In this document: positions 48,746-62,429 of the stretch, piece after piece
Position numbering within the stretch: position 1 is the stretch's first letter
How the letters are laid out: each line of letters starts with the position of its first letter
Assembly: GCF_029227915.1 (NCBI RefSeq)
Contig: NC_079880.1
Coordinates: 6,202,001-6,266,000, forward strand
Length of the DNA stretch: 64,000 bases
DNA from: Hydractinia symbiolongicarpus
Lineage: Eukaryota; Cnidaria; Hydrozoa; Anthoathecata; Hydractiniidae
Direction of reading: 5' to 3'
Program-made: the position numbers and the translations under genes
Notes under the pieces: model-generated
What the model was told of the DNA's origin: nothing
What the model saw: the letters and a program-made list of their open reading frames with translations, nothing else
The model's database searches: none

Positions 48746-50976
48746 TAAACTCATTTCCCGAACGATTTTTTAAATTATTTTTTCACCACTAAAACGCATG
48801 AGACTTGTAGTTTTCAAAAATGTTTTCATTTTTGATGAGACGCTGATTTAAGAAGTTTAATCGCCGGCAAACGAAAACCTGCGATTTCCCGTAAATCCCG
48901 GACTCGGCCCGTATAGTCAAAAGTATACAAAGAGAGTACCCAGGGTGTAAACTCATTTCCCGAACGATTTTTTAAATTATTATTACACCACTAAAGCCCA
49001 TGAGACTTGTAGTTTTTAAAAATGTTTTCATTTTTGATGAGACGCTGAATAAAAGAAGTTTAATCGCCGGCAAACGAAAACCCGCGATTTCCCGTAAATC
49101 CCGGACTCGGCCCGTATAGTCAAAAGTATACACGAAAAGTACCCAGTGAGTAAACTCATTTCCCGAACGAATTTTTAAATTACTTTTTCACCACTAAAAC
49201 GCATGAGACTTGTAGTTTTCAAAAATGTTTTCATTTTTGATGAGACGCTGAATAAAAGAAGTTTAATCGCCTGCAAACGAAAACCTGCAATTTCCCGTAA
49301 ATCCCGGACTCGGCCCGTATATTCAAAAGTATACAAGAAAAGTACCCAGTGAGTAAACTCATTTCTCGAACGAATTTTTAAATTATTTTTTCACCACTAA
49401 AACGCATGAGACTTGTAGTTTTCAAAAATGTTTTCATTTTTGATGAGACGCTGAATAAAAGAAGTTTAATCGCCTGCAAACGAAAACCTGCAATTTCCCG
49501 TAAATCCCGGACTCGGACCGTATAGTCAAAAGTATACAAAGAAAGTACCCAGGGAGTAAACTCATTTCCCAAACGATTTTTTAAATTATTATTTCACCAC
49601 TAAAGCCCATGAGACTTGTAGTTTTTAAAAATGTTTTCATTTTTGATGAGACGCTGAATAAAAGAAGTTTAATCGCCGGCAAACGAAAACCCGCGATTTC
49701 CCGTAAATCCCGGACTCGGCCCGTATATTCAAAAGTATACAAGAAAAGTACCCAGTGAGTAAACTCATTTCCCGAACGAATTTTTAAATTATTTTTTCAC
49801 CACTAAAACGCATGAGACTTGTAGTTTTCAGAAATGTTTTCATTTTTGATGAGACGCTTAATGAAAGTGGTTTAATCACCGGCAAACGAAAACCCGCGAT
49901 TTCCCGTAAGTCCCGGGCTTGGCCCGTATAGTCGAATGTATACAAAGAAAGTACCCTGTGAGTAAACTCATTTCCAAAACGATTTTTTAAATTATTTTTT
50001 CACCACTAAAAGGCATGAGACTTGTAGTTTTCAAAAATGTTTTCATTTTTGATGAGACGCTGAATAAAAGAAGTTTAATCGCCGCAAACGAAAACCTGTT
50101 ATTTCCCGTAAATCCCGGACTCGGCCCGTATAGTCAAAAGTATACAAAGAGAGTACCCAGGGTGTAAACTCATTTCCCGAACGATTTTTTAAATTATTTT
50201 TTCACCACTAAAACGCATGAGACTTGTAGTTTTCAAAAATGTTTTCATTTTTGATGAGACGCTGAATAAAAGAAGTTTAATCGCCTGCAAACGAAAACCT
50301 GCAATTTCCCGTAAATCCCGGAATCGGACCGTATAGTCAAAAGTATACAAAGAAAGTACCCAGGGAGTAAACTCATTTCCCAAACGATTTTTTAAATTAT
50401 TATTTCACCACTAAAGCCCATGAGACTTGTAGTTTTTAAAAATGTTTTCATTTTTGATGAGACGCTGAATAAAAGAAGTTTAATCGCCGGCAAACGAAAA
50501 CCCGCGATTTCCCGTAAATCCCGGACTCGGCCCGTATATTCAAAAGTATACAAGAAAAGTACCCAGTGAGTAAACTCATTTCCCGAACGAATTTTTAAAT
50601 TATTTTTTCACCACTAAAACGCATGAGACTTGTAGTTTTCAGAAATGTTTTCATTTTTGATGAGACGCTTAATGAAAGTGGTTTAATCACCGGCAAACGA
50701 AAACCCGCGATTTCCCGTAAGTCCCGCACTTGGCCCGTATAGTCGAATGTATACAAAGAAAGTACCCTGTGAGTAAACTCATTTCCAAAACGATTTTTTA
50801 AATTATCTTTTCACCACTAAAACGCTTGAGACTTGTGGTTTTCAAAAATGTTTTCATTTTTGATGAGACGCTAAATAAAAGAAGTTTATTGGCCGGCAAA
50901 CCAAAACCCGCCATTTCCCGTAAACCCCGGACTCGGCCCGCATAGTCAAAAGTATACAAAGAAAGTACCCAGGGTG
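48746..50976 (+). repeat. 11-monomer higher-order repeat, 2,231 bp, copy 2
   Basis: Partner of 46,515-48,745 and of the unit that follows. Within it, about 49,250-49,380 does not match copy 1. It instead resembles 48,260-48,360 of copy 1, five monomers away (CGTATATTC...TTTCTCGAACG), which looks like a conversion patch. Confidence 0.78.
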
Positions 50977-53900
50977 TAAACTCATTTCCCGAACGATTTT
51001 TTAAATTATTTTTTCACCACTAAAACGCATGAGACTTGTAGTTTTCAAAAATGTTTTCATTTTTGATGAGACGCTGATTAAAGAAGTTTAATCGCCGGCA
51101 AACGAAAACCTGCGACTTCCCGTAAATCCCGGACTCGGCCCGTATAGTCAAAAGTATACAAAGAAAGTACCCGGGGTGTAAACTCATTTCCCGAACGATT
51201 TTTTAAATTATTATTTCACCACTAAAGCCCATGAGACTTGTAGTTTTTAAAAATGTTTTCATTTTTGATGAGACGCTGAATAAAAGAAGTTTAATCGCCG
51301 GCAAACGAAAACCCGCGATTTCCCGTAAATCCCGGACTCGGACCGTATAGTCAAAAGTATACAAAGAAAGTACCCAGGGAGTAAACTCATTTCCCAAACG
51401 ATTTTTTAAATTATTATTTCACCACTAAAACGCATGAGACTTGTCGTTTTCAAAAATGTTTTCATTTTTGATGAGACGCTGAATAAAAGAAGTTTAATCG
51501 CCTGCAAACGAAAACCTGCAATTTCCCGTTAATCCCGGACTCGGACCGTATAGTCAAAAGTATACAAAGAAAGTACCCAGGGAGTAAACTCATTTCCCAA
51601 ACGATTTTTTAAATTATTATTTCACCACTAAAGCCCATGAGACTTGTAGTTTTTAAAAATGTTTTCATTTTTGATGAGACGCTGAATAAAAGAAGTTTAA
51701 TCGCCGGCAAACGAAAACCCGCGATTTCCCGTAAATCCCGGACTCGGCCCGTATATTCAAAAGTATACAAGAAAAGTACCCAGTGAGTAAACTCATTTCC
51801 CGAACGAATTTTTAAATTATTTTTTCACCACTAAAACGCATGAGACTTGTAGTTTTCAGAAATGTTTTCATTTTTGATGAGACGCTTAATGAAAGTGGTT
51901 TAATCACCGGCAAACGAAAACCCGCGATTTCCCGTAAGTCCCGCACTTGGCCCGTATAGTCGAATGTATACAAAGAAAGTACCCTGTGAGTAAACTCATT
52001 TCCAAAACGATTTTTTAAATTATCTTTTCACCACTAAAACGCTTGAGACTTGTGGTTTTCAAAAATGTTTTCATTTTTGATGAGACGCTAAATAAAAGAA
52101 GTTTATTGGCCGGCAAACGAAAACCCGCCATTTCCCGTAAACCCCGGACTCGGCCCGCATAGTCAAAAGTATACAAAGAAAGTACCCAGGGTGTAAACTC
52201 ATTTCCCGAACGATTTTTTAAATTATTTTTCCACCACTAAAACGCATGAGACTTGTAGTTTTCAAAAATGTTTTCATTTTTGATGAGACGCTGAATAAAA
52301 GAAGTTTAATCGCCGTCAAACGAAAACCTGCGATTTCCCGTAAATCCCGGACTCGGCCCGTATAGTCAAAAGTATACAAAGAGAGTACCCAGGGTGTAAA
52401 CTCATTTCCCGAACGATTTTTTAAATTATTTTTTCACCACTAAAACGCATGAGACTTGTAGTTTTCAACAATGTTTTCATTTTTGATGAGACGCTGAATA
52501 AAAGAAGTTTAATCGCCTGCAAACGAAAACCTGCAATTTCCCGTAAATCCCGGACTCGGACCGTATAGTCAAAAGTATACAAAGAAAGTACCCAGGGAGT
52601 AAACTCATTTCCCAAACGATTTTTTAAATTATTATTTCACCACTAAAGCCCATGAGACTTGTAGTTTTTAAAAATGTTTTCATTTTTGATGAGACGCTGA
52701 ATAAAAGAAGTTTAATCGCCGGCAAACGAAAACCCGCGATTTCCCGTAAATCCCGGACTCGGCCCGTATATTCAAAAGTATACAAGAAAAGTACCCAGTG
52801 AGTAAACTCATTTCCCGAACGAATTTTTAAATTATTTTTTCACCACTAAAACGCATGAGACTTGTAGTTTTCAGAAATGTTTTCATTTTTGATGAGACGC
52901 TTAATGAAAGTGGTTTAATCACCGGCAAACGAAAACCCGCGATTTCCCGTAATTCCCGGGCTTGGCCCGTATAGTCGAATGTATACAAAGAAAGTACCCT
53001 GTGAGTAAACTCATTTCCAAAACGATTTTTTAAATTATTTTTTCACCACTAAAACGCATGAGACTTGTAGTTTTCAAAAATGTTTTCATTTTTGATGAGA
53101 CGCTGAATAAAAGAAGTTTAATCGCCGCAAACGAAAACCTGCGATTTCCCGTAAATCCCGGACTCGGCCCGTATAGTCAAAAGTATACAAAGAGAGTACC
53201 CAGGGTGTAAACTCATTTCCCGAACGATTTTTTAAATTATTTTTTCACCACTAAAACGCATGAGACTTGTAGTTTTCAAAAATGTTTTCATTTTTGATGA
53301 GACGCTAAATAAAAGAAGTTTAATCGCCTGCAAACGAAAACCTGCAATTTCCCATAAATCCCGGACTCGGACCGTATAGTCAAAAGTATACAAAGAAAGT
53401 ACCCAGGGAGTAAACTCATTTCCCAAACGATTTTTTAAATTATTATTTCACCACTAAAGCCCATGAGACTTGTAGTTTTTAAAAATGTTTTCATTTTTGA
53501 TGAGACGCTGAATAAAAGAAGTTTAATCGCCGGCAAACGAAAACCCGCGATTTCCCGTAAATCCCGGACTCGGCCCGTATATTCAAAAGTATACAGAAAA
53601 GTACCCAGTGAGTAAACTCATTTCCCGAACGAATTTTTAAATTATTTTTTCACCACTAAAACGCATGAGACTTGTAGTTTTCAGAAATGTTTTCATTTTT
53701 GATGAGACGCTTAATGAAAGTGGTTTAATCACCGGCAAACGAAAACCCGCGATTTCCCGTAAGTCCCGGGCTTGGCCCGTATAGTCGAATGTATACAAAG
53801 AAAGTACCCTGTGAGTAAACTCATTTCCAAAACGATTTTTTAAATTATCTTTTCACCACTAAAACGCTTGAGACTTGTGGTTTTCAAAAATGTTTTCATT

Positions 53901-54030
53901 TTTGATGAGACGCTAAATAAAAGAAGTTTATTGGCCAGCAAACGAAAACCCGCCATTTCCCGTAAACCCCGGACTCGGCCCGCATAGTCAAAAGTATACA
54001 AAGAAAGTACCCAGGGTGTAAACTCATTTC
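50977..54030 (+). repeat. 11-monomer higher-order repeat, copy 3, expanded to 15 monomers
   Basis: CTGATTAAAGAAG at 51,074 continues the 2,231-bp register. Later markers (TCGCCGCAAACG at 53,119, TCGCCTGCAAACG monomers ending near 52,615 and 53,426) sit at offset 3,043 from copy 2. The extra 812 bases are four monomers. TTTATTGGCC occurs at 52,102 and, as TTTATTGGCCAGC, at 53,927. Confidence 0.75.
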
Positions 54031-55239
54031 CCGAACGATTTTGTAAATTATTATTTCACCACTAAAGCCCATGAGACTTGTAGTATTTAAAAATACTTTC
54101 ATTTTTGATGAGACGCTGAATAAAAGAAGTTTAATCGCCGGCAAACAAAAACCCGCGACTTCCCGTAAATCCTGGACTCGGCCCGTATAGTCAAAAGTAT
54201 ACAAAGAAAGTACCCAGGGAGTAAACTCATTTACCGAACGATTTTTTAAATTATTTTTTCACTACTAAAACGCATGAGACTTGTAGTTTTCAAAAATGTT
54301 TTCATTTTTGATGAGACGCTGAATAAAAGAAGTTTAATCGCCGGCAAACGAAAACCCGCAATTTCCCGTAAATCCCGGGCTTGGCCCGTATAGTCAAAAG
54401 TATACAAAGATAGTACCGAGGGAGTAAACTCATTTCCCGAACGATTTTTTAATTCATTTTTTCACCACTAAAACGCATGAGACTTGTAGTTTTCAAAAAA
54501 GTTTTCATTTTTGATGAGACGCTGAATAAAAGAAGTTTAATCGCCGGCAAACGAAAACCTGCAATTTCCCGTAAATCCCGGACTCGGCCCGTATAGTCAA
54601 AAGTATACAAGGAAAGTACCCAGGGAGTAAACTAATTTCCCAAACGATTTTTTAAATTATTATTTCACCACTAAAGCCCATGAGACTTGTAGTTTTTAAA
54701 AATGTTTTCATTTTTGATGAGACGCTGAATAAAAGAAGTTTAATCGCCGGCAAACGAATACCCGCGATTTCCCGTAAATCCCGGACTCGGCCCGTATAGT
54801 CAAAAGTATACAAAAAAAGTACCCAGGGAGTATACTCATTTCCCGAACGATTTTTTAAATTATTTTTTCACCACTAAAACGCATGAGACTTGTAGTTTTT
54901 AGAAATCTTTTCATTTTTGATGAGACGCTTAATGAAAGTGGTTTAATCGCCGGCAAACGAAAACCTGCGATTTCCCGTAAATCCCGGACTCGGCCCGTAT
55001 AGTCAAAAGTATACAAAGAAAGTACCCAGGGTGTAAACTCATTTCTCGAACGATTTTTTGAATTATTTTTTCACCACTAAAACGCATGAGACTTGTAGTT
55101 TTCAAATATGTTTTCATTTTTGATGAGACGCTGAATAAAAGAAGTTTAATCGCCGGCAAACGAAAACCTGCGATTTCCCGTAAATCCCGGACTCGGCCCG
55201 TATAGTCAAAAGTATACAAAGAAAGTACGCAGGGAGTAA

Positions 55240-57064
55240 ACTCGCTTCCCAAACGAATTTTTAAATTATTTTTTCACCACTAAAACGCATGAGACTTGTA
55301 GTTTTCAAAAATGTTTTCATTTTTGATGAGACGCTGAATAAAAGAAGTTTAATTGCCGGCAAACGAAAACCCGCATCTTCCTGTAAATCCCGGACTCGGC
55401 CCGTATAGTCAAAAGTATACAAAGAAAGTACCCAGGGTGTAAACTCATTTGACGAACGATTTTTTAAATTATTATTTCACCACTAAAGCCCATGAGACTT
55501 GTAGTATTTAAAAATATTTTCATTTTTGACGAGACGCAGAATAAAAGAAGTTTAATCGCCGGCAACGAAAACCTGCGATTTCCCGTAAATCCCGGACTCG
55601 GCCGTATAGTCAAAAGTGTACAAAGAAAGTACCCAGGGTGTAAACTCATTTCCCGAACAATGTTTTAACTTATTATTTCACCACTAAAGCCCATGAGACT
55701 TGTAGTTTTTTAAAATATTTTCATTTTTGATGAGACGCTGAATAAAAGAAGTTTAATCGCCGGCAAACGAAAACCCGCGACTTCCCGTAAATCCCGGACT
55801 CGGCTCGTATAGTCAAAAGTATACAAAGAAAGTACCAAGGGAGTAAACTCATTTCCCGAACGATTTTTTAAATTATTTTTTCACCACTAAAACGCATGAG
55901 ACTTGTAGTTTTTAAAAATGTTTTCATTTTTGATGAGACGCTGAATAAAAGAAGTTTAATTGCCGGCAAACGAAAACCCGCGTCTTCCCGTAAATCCCGG
56001 ACTCGGCCCGTATAGTCAAAAGTATACAAAGAAAGTACCCAGTGAGTAAACTCATTTCCCAAACGATATTTTAAATTAATTTTCACCACTAAAACGCATG
56101 AGACTTGTAGTTTTCAGAAATATTTTCATTTTTGATGAGACGCTTAATGAAAGTGGTTTAATCGCCAGCAAACGAAAACCTGCGATTTCCCGTAAATCCC
56201 GGACTTGGCCCGTATAGTCAAAAGTATAGAAAGAAAGTACCCAGGCTGTAAACTCATTTCTCGAACGATTTTTTAAATTATTTTTTCACCACAAAAACGC
56301 ATGAGACTTGTAGGTTTCAAAAATGTTTTCATTTTTGATGAGACGCTGAATAAAAGAAGTTTAATCGCCGGCAAACGAAAACCCGCGATTTTCCGTAAAT
56401 CCCGGACTCGGCCCGTATAGTCAAAAGTATAGAAAGAAAGTACCCAGTGAGTAAACTCATTTCTCGAACGATTTTTTAAATTATTTTTTCACCACAAAAA
56501 CGCATGAGACTTGTAGGTTTCAAAAATGTTTTCATTTTTGATGAGACGCTGAATAAAAGAAGTTTAATCGCCGGCAAACGAAAACCTGCGATTTCCCGTA
56601 AATCCCGGACTCGGCCCGTATAGTCAAAGGTATACAAAGAAATTTCCCAGGGAGTAAACTCATTTCCCAAACGATTTTTTAAATTTATATTTTACCACTA
56701 AAGCCCATGAGACTTGTAGTTTTTAAAAATGTTTTCATTTTTGATGAGACGCAGAATAAAAGAAGTTTAATCGCCGGCAAACGAAAACCCGCGATTTCCC
56801 GTAAATCCCGGACTCGGCCCGTATAGTCAAAAGTATACAAGGAAAGTACCCAGTGAGTAAACTCATTTCCCGAACGAATTTTTAAATTATTTTTTCAGCA
56901 CTAAAACGCATCAGACTTGTAGTTTTCAGAAATGTTTTCCATTTTGATGAGACGCTTAATAAAAGAAGTTTAATCGCCGGCAAACGAAAACCTGCGATTT
57001 CCCGTAAATCCCGGACTCGGCCCGTATAGTCAAAAGTATACAAAGAAAGTACCCAGGGAGTAAA
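55240..57064 (+). repeat. 9-monomer higher-order repeat, 1,825 bp, copy 1
   Basis: AAACTCGCTTCCC, CATTTGACGAACG, GACGCAGAATAAAAG, CTCGGCCGTATAG (55,597), GAACAATGTTTTAACTT and TTAATTGCCGG recur about 1,825 bases downstream. Confidence 0.8.
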
Positions 57065-58120
57065 CTCGCTTCCCAAACGAATTTTCAAATTATTTTTTCA
57101 CCACTAAAACGCATGAGACTTGTAGTTTTCAAAAATGTTTTCATTTTTGATGAGACGCTGAATAAAAGAAGTTTAATTGCCGGCAAACGAAAACCCGCGT
57201 CTTCCTGTAAATCCCGGACTCGGCCCGTATAGTCAAAAGTATACAAAGAAAGTACCCAGGGTGTAAACTCATTTGACGAACGATTTTTTAAATTATTATT
57301 TCACCACTAAAGCCCATGAGACTTGTAGTATTTAAAAATATTTTCATTTTTGATGAGACCCAGAATAAAAGAAGTTTAATCGCCGGCAAACGAAAACCTG
57401 CGATTTCCCGTAAATCCCGGACTCGGCCGTATAGTCAAAAGTATACAAAGAAAGTACCCAGGGTGTAAACTCATTTCCCGAACAATGTTTTAACTTATTA
57501 TTTCACCACTAAAGCCCATGAGACTTGTAGTTTTTTAAAATATTTTCATTTTTGATGAGATGCTGAATAAAAGAAGTTTAATCGCCAGCAAACGAAAACC
57601 CGCGACTTCCCGTAAATCCCGGACTCGGCTCATATAGTCAAAAGTATACAAAGAAAGTACCCAGGGAGTAAACTCATTTCCCGAACGATTTTTTAAATTA
57701 TTTTTTCACCACTAAAACGCATGAGACTTGTAGTTTTTAAAAATGTTTTCATTTTTGATGAGACGCTGAATAAAAGAAGTTTAATTGCCGGCAAACGAAA
57801 ACCCGCGTCTTCCCGTAAATCCCGGACTCGGCCCGTATAGTCAAAAGTATGCAAAGAAAGTACCCAGGGAGTAAACTCATTTCCCAAACGATATTTTAAA
57901 TTAATTTTCACCACTAAAACGCATGAGACTTGTAGTTTTCAGAAATTTTTTCATTTTTGATGAGACGCTTAATGAAAGTGGTTTAATCGCCGGCAAACGA
58001 AAACCTGCGATTTCCCGTAAATCCCGGACTTGGCCCGTATAGTCAAAAGTATAGAAAGAAAGTACCCAGGCTGTAAACTCATTTTTCGAACGATTTTTTA
58101 AATTATTTTTTCACCACTAA
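57065..58120 (+). repeat. 9-monomer higher-order repeat, partial copy 2
   Basis: Partner of 55,240-56,295. Copy 1 lost one base in GGCAACG near 55,561, where copy 2 keeps GGCAAACG. Its right part overlaps the start of the 10-monomer repeat. Confidence 0.75.
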
Positions 58121-59717
58121 AACGCATGAGACTTGTAGTTTTCAAAAATGTTTTCATTTTTGATGAGACGCTGAATAAAAGAAGTTTAATCGCCGGCAAA
58201 CGAAAACCTGCGATTTCCCGTAAATCCCGGACTCGGCCCGTATAGTCAAAGGTATACAAAGAAAGTTCCCAGGGAGTAAACTCATTTCCCAAACGATTTT
58301 TTAAATTTATATTTTACCACTAAAGCCCATGAGACTTGTAGTTTTTAAAAATGTTTTCATTTTTGATGAGACGCTGAATAAAAGAAGTTTATTCGCCGGC
58401 AAACGAAAACCCGCGATTTCCCGTAAATCCCGGTCTCGGCCCGTATAGTCAAAAGTATACAAGGAAAGTACCCAGTGAGTAAACTCATTTCCCAAACGAA
58501 TTTTTAAATTATTTTTTCACCACTAAAACGCATGAGACTTGTAGTTTTCAAAAATGTTTTCATTTTTGATGAGACGCTGAATAAAAGAAGTTTAATCGCC
58601 GGCAAACGAAAACCTGCGATTTCCCGTAAATCCCGGACTCGGCCCGTATAGTCAAAAGTATACAAAGAAAGTACCCAGGGAGTAAACTCATTTCCCAAAC
58701 GATTATTTAAATTATTATTTCACCACTAAAGCCCATGAGACTTGTAGTTTTTTAAAATATTTTCATTTTTGATGAGATGCTGAATAAAAGAAGTTTAATC
58801 GCCAGCAAACGAAAACCCGCGACTTCCCGTAAATCCCGGACTCGGCTCGTATAGTCAAAAGTATACAAAGAAAGTACCCAGGGAGTAAACTCATTTCCCG
58901 AACGATTTTTTAAATTATTTTTTCACCACTAAAACGCATGAGACTTGTAGTTTTTAAAAATGTTTTCATTTTTGATGAGACGCTGAATAAAAGAAGTTTA
59001 ATCGCCAGCAAACGAAAACCCGCGACTTCCCGTAAATCCCGGACTCGGCTCGTATAGTCAAAAGTATACAAAGAAAGTACCCAGGGAGTAAACTCATTTC
59101 CCGAACGATTTTTTAAATTATTTTTTCACCACTAAAACGCATGAGACTTGTAGTTTTTAAAAATGTTTTTATTTTTGATGAGACGCTGAATAAAAGAAGT
59201 TTAATTGCCGGCAAACGAAAACCCGCGTCTTCCCGTAAATCCCGGACTCCGCCCGTATAGTCAAAAGTATGCAAAGAAAGTACCCAGGGAGTAAACTCAT
59301 TTCCCAAACGATATTTTAAATTAATTTTCACCACTAAAACGCATGAGACTTGTAGTTTTCAGAAATTTTTTCATTTTTGATGAGACGCTTAATGAAAGTG
59401 GTTTAATCGCCGGCAAACGAAAACCTGCGATTTCCCGTAAATCCCGGACTTGGCCCGTATAGTCAAAAGTATAGAAAGAAAGTACCCAGGCTGTAAACTC
59501 ATTTTTCGAACGATTTTTTAAATTATTTTTTCACCACTAAAACGCATGAGACTTGTAGTTTTCAAAAATGTTTTCATTTTTGATGAGACGCTGAATAAAA
59601 GAAGTTTAATCGCCGGCAAACGAAAACCTGCGACTTCCCGTAAATCCCGGACTCGGCTCGTATAGTCAAAAGTATACAAAGAAAGTACCCAGGGAGTAAA
59701 CTCATTTCCCGAACGAT
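57690..59717 (+). repeat. 10-monomer higher-order repeat, 2,028 bp, copy 1
   Basis: TTAATTGCCGG with CCCGCGTCTTCC, TATGCAAAG, TTTTTCGAACG, AAATTTATATTTTACC, GTTTATTCGCCGG and GGTCTCGG recur 2,028 bases downstream. Inside the unit, the TTAATTGCCGG monomer is also duplicated at a 608-base step (about 59,113 and 59,721). Confidence 0.8.
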
Positions 59718-60770
59718 TTTTTAAATTATTTTTTCACCACTAAAACGCATGAGACTTGTAGTTTTTAAAAATGTTTTCATTTTTGATGAGACGCTGAATA
59801 AAAGAAGTTTAATTGCCGGCAAACGAAAACCCGCGTCTTCCCGTAAATCCCGGACTCCGCCCGTATAGTCAAAAGTATGCAAAGAAAGTACCCAGGGAGT
59901 AAACTCATTTCCCAAACGATATTTTAAATTAATTTTCACCACTAAAACGCATGAGACTTGTAGTTTTCAGAAATTTTTTCATTTTTGATGAGACGCTTAA
60001 TGAAAGTGGTTTAATCGCCGGCAAACGAAAACCTGCGATTTCCCGTAAATCCCGGACTTGGCCCGTATAGTCAAAAGTATAGAAAGAAAGTACCCAGGCT
60101 GTAAACTCATTTTTCGAACGATTTTTTAAATTATTTTTTCACCACTAAAACGCATGAGACTTGTAGTTTTCAAAAATGTTTTCATTTTTGATGAGACGCT
60201 GAATAAAAGAAGTTTAATCGCCGGCAAACGAAAACCTGCGATTTCCCGTAAATCCCGGACTCGGCCCGTATAGTCAAAGGTATACAAAGAAAGTTCCCAG
60301 GGAGTAAACTCATTTCCCAAACGATTTTTTAAATTTATATTTTACCACTAAAGCCCATGAGACTTGTAGTTTTTAAAAATGTTTTCATTTTTGATGAGAC
60401 GCTGAATAAAAGAAGTTTATTCGCCGGCAAACGAAAACCCGCGATTTCCCGTAAATCCCGGTCTCGGCCCGTATAGTCAAAAGTATACAAGGAAAGTACC
60501 CAGTGAGTAAACTCATTTCCCAAACGAATTTTTAAATTATTTTTTCACCACTAAAACGCATGAGACTTGTAGTTTTCAAAAATGTTTTCATTTTTGATGA
60601 GACGCTGAATAAAAGAAGTTTAATCGCCGGCAAACGAAAACCTGCGATTTCCCGTAAATCCCGGACTCGGCCCGTATAGTCAAAAGTATACAAAGAAAGT
60701 ACCCAGGGAGTAAACTCATTTCCCAAACGATTATTTAAATTATTATTTCACCACTAAAGCCCATGAGACT
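59718..60770 (+). repeat. 10-monomer higher-order repeat, partial copy 2
   Basis: Partner of 57,690-58,742. It carries GGACTCCGCCCG instead of GGACTCGGCCCG, shared with the monomer at 59,250, so its left end was copied from there. It diverges after 60,770. Confidence 0.78.
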
Positions 60771-62429
60771 TGTAGTTTTTAAAAATGTTTTCATTTTTGA
60801 TGAGACGCAGAATAAAAGAAGTTTAATCGCCGGCAAACGAAAACCCGCGATTTTCCGTAAATCCCGGACTCGGCCCGTATAGTCAAAAGTATACAAGGAA
60901 AGTACCCAGTGAGTAAACTCATTTCCCGAACGAATTTTTAAATTATTTTTTCACCACTAAAACGCATCAGACTTGTAGTTTTCAGAAATGTTTTCATTTT
61001 TGATGAGACGCTTAATAAAAGTGGTATAATCGCCGGCAAAAAAAACCCCGCGATTTCCCGTAAATCCCGGGCTTGGCCCGTATAGTCGAATGTATACAAA
61101 GAAAGTACCCTGTGAGTAAACTCATTTCCAAAACGATTTTTTAAATTATCTTTTCACCACTAAAACGCTTGAGACTTGTAGTTTTCAAAAATGTTTTCAT
61201 TTTTGATGAGACGCTGAATAAAAGAAGTTTAATCGCCGGCAAACGAAAACCCGCCATTTCCCGTAAACCCCGGACTCGGCCCGCATAGTCAAAAGTATAC
61301 AAAGAAAGTACCCAGGGAGTAAACTCATTTCCCGAACGATTTTTTAAATTATTTTTTCACCACTAAAACGCATGAGACTTGTAGTTTTCAAAAATGTTTT
61401 CATTTTTGATGAGACGCTGAATAAAAGAAGTTTAATCACCGGCAAACGAAAACCTGCGATTTCCCGTAAATCCCGGACTCGGCCCGTATAGTCAAAAGTA
61501 TACAAAGAAAGTACCCAGGGTGTAAACTCATTTCCCGAACGATTTTTTAAATTATTATTTCAACACTAAAGCCCATGAGACTTGTAGTATTTAAAAATAT
61601 TTTCACTTTTGATGAAACAATGAATAAAAAAAGTTTAATCGCCGGCAAACGAAAACCTGCGATTTCCCGTAAATCCTGGACTCGGCCCGTATAGTCAAAA
61701 GTATAGAAAGAAAGTACGCAGGGTGTAAACTCATTTCCCGAACGATGTTTTAAATTATTATTTCATCACCAAAGCCCATGAGACTTGTATTATTTAAAAA
61801 TATTTTCATTTTTGATGAGACGCTGAATAAAAGAAGTTTAATCGTCGGCAAACGAAAACCCGCGACTTCCCGTAAATCCCGGACTCTGCCCGTATAGTCA
61901 AAAGTATACAAAGAAAGTACCCAGGGAGTAAACTCATTTCCCGAACGATTTTCTAAATTATTTTTTCACCACTAAAACGCATGAGACTTGTAGTTTTTAA
62001 AAATGTTTTCATTTTTAATGAGACGCTGAATAAAAGACGTTTAATCGCCGGCAAACGAAAACCTGCGATTTCCCGTTAATCCCGGACTCGGCCCGTATAG
62101 TCAAAAGTATAGAAAGAAAGTACGCAGGGTGTAAACTCATTTCCCGAACGATTTTTTAAATTATTATTTCACCACTAAAGCCCATGAGACTTGTAGTATT
62201 TAAAAATATTTTAATTTTTGATGAGACGCTGAATAAAAGAAGTTTAATCGCCGGCAAACGAAAACCCGCGACTTCCCGTAAATCCCGGACTCAGCCCGTA
62301 TAGTCAAAAGTATACAAAGAAAGTACCCAGGGAGTAAACTCATTTCCCGAACGATTTTTTAAATTATTTTTTCACCACTAAAACGCATGAGACTTGTAGT
62401 TTTTAAAAATGATTTCATTTTTGATGAGA

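Larger units (their letters stand above)
43101..54030 (+). repeat. Domain D5: AATGAAAGTGG array with 11-monomer higher-order repeat
   Basis: About 54 monomers, gene-free. The marker CTTAATGAAAGTGG is usually followed by TTAATCACCGG. Its core TGAAAGTGG lies at 47,631, 48,442, 49,862, 50,673, 51,890, 52,905 and 53,715. The spacing is 4, 7, 4, 6, 5 and 4 monomers; the 4+7 alternation is the 11-monomer unit of 2,231 bp. Other markers are TTTATTGGCC, CGTATATTCAAAAG and TCGCCTGCAAACG. Confidence 0.78.

Noticed and set aside
61086-61101. Reverse-strand CENP-B-like match CCCGTATAGTCGAA in the GTCGAATG monomers
   Set aside because: The spacing between CCCG and CGAA is six bases where the CENP-B box needs seven, and the motif is confined to one subfamily.
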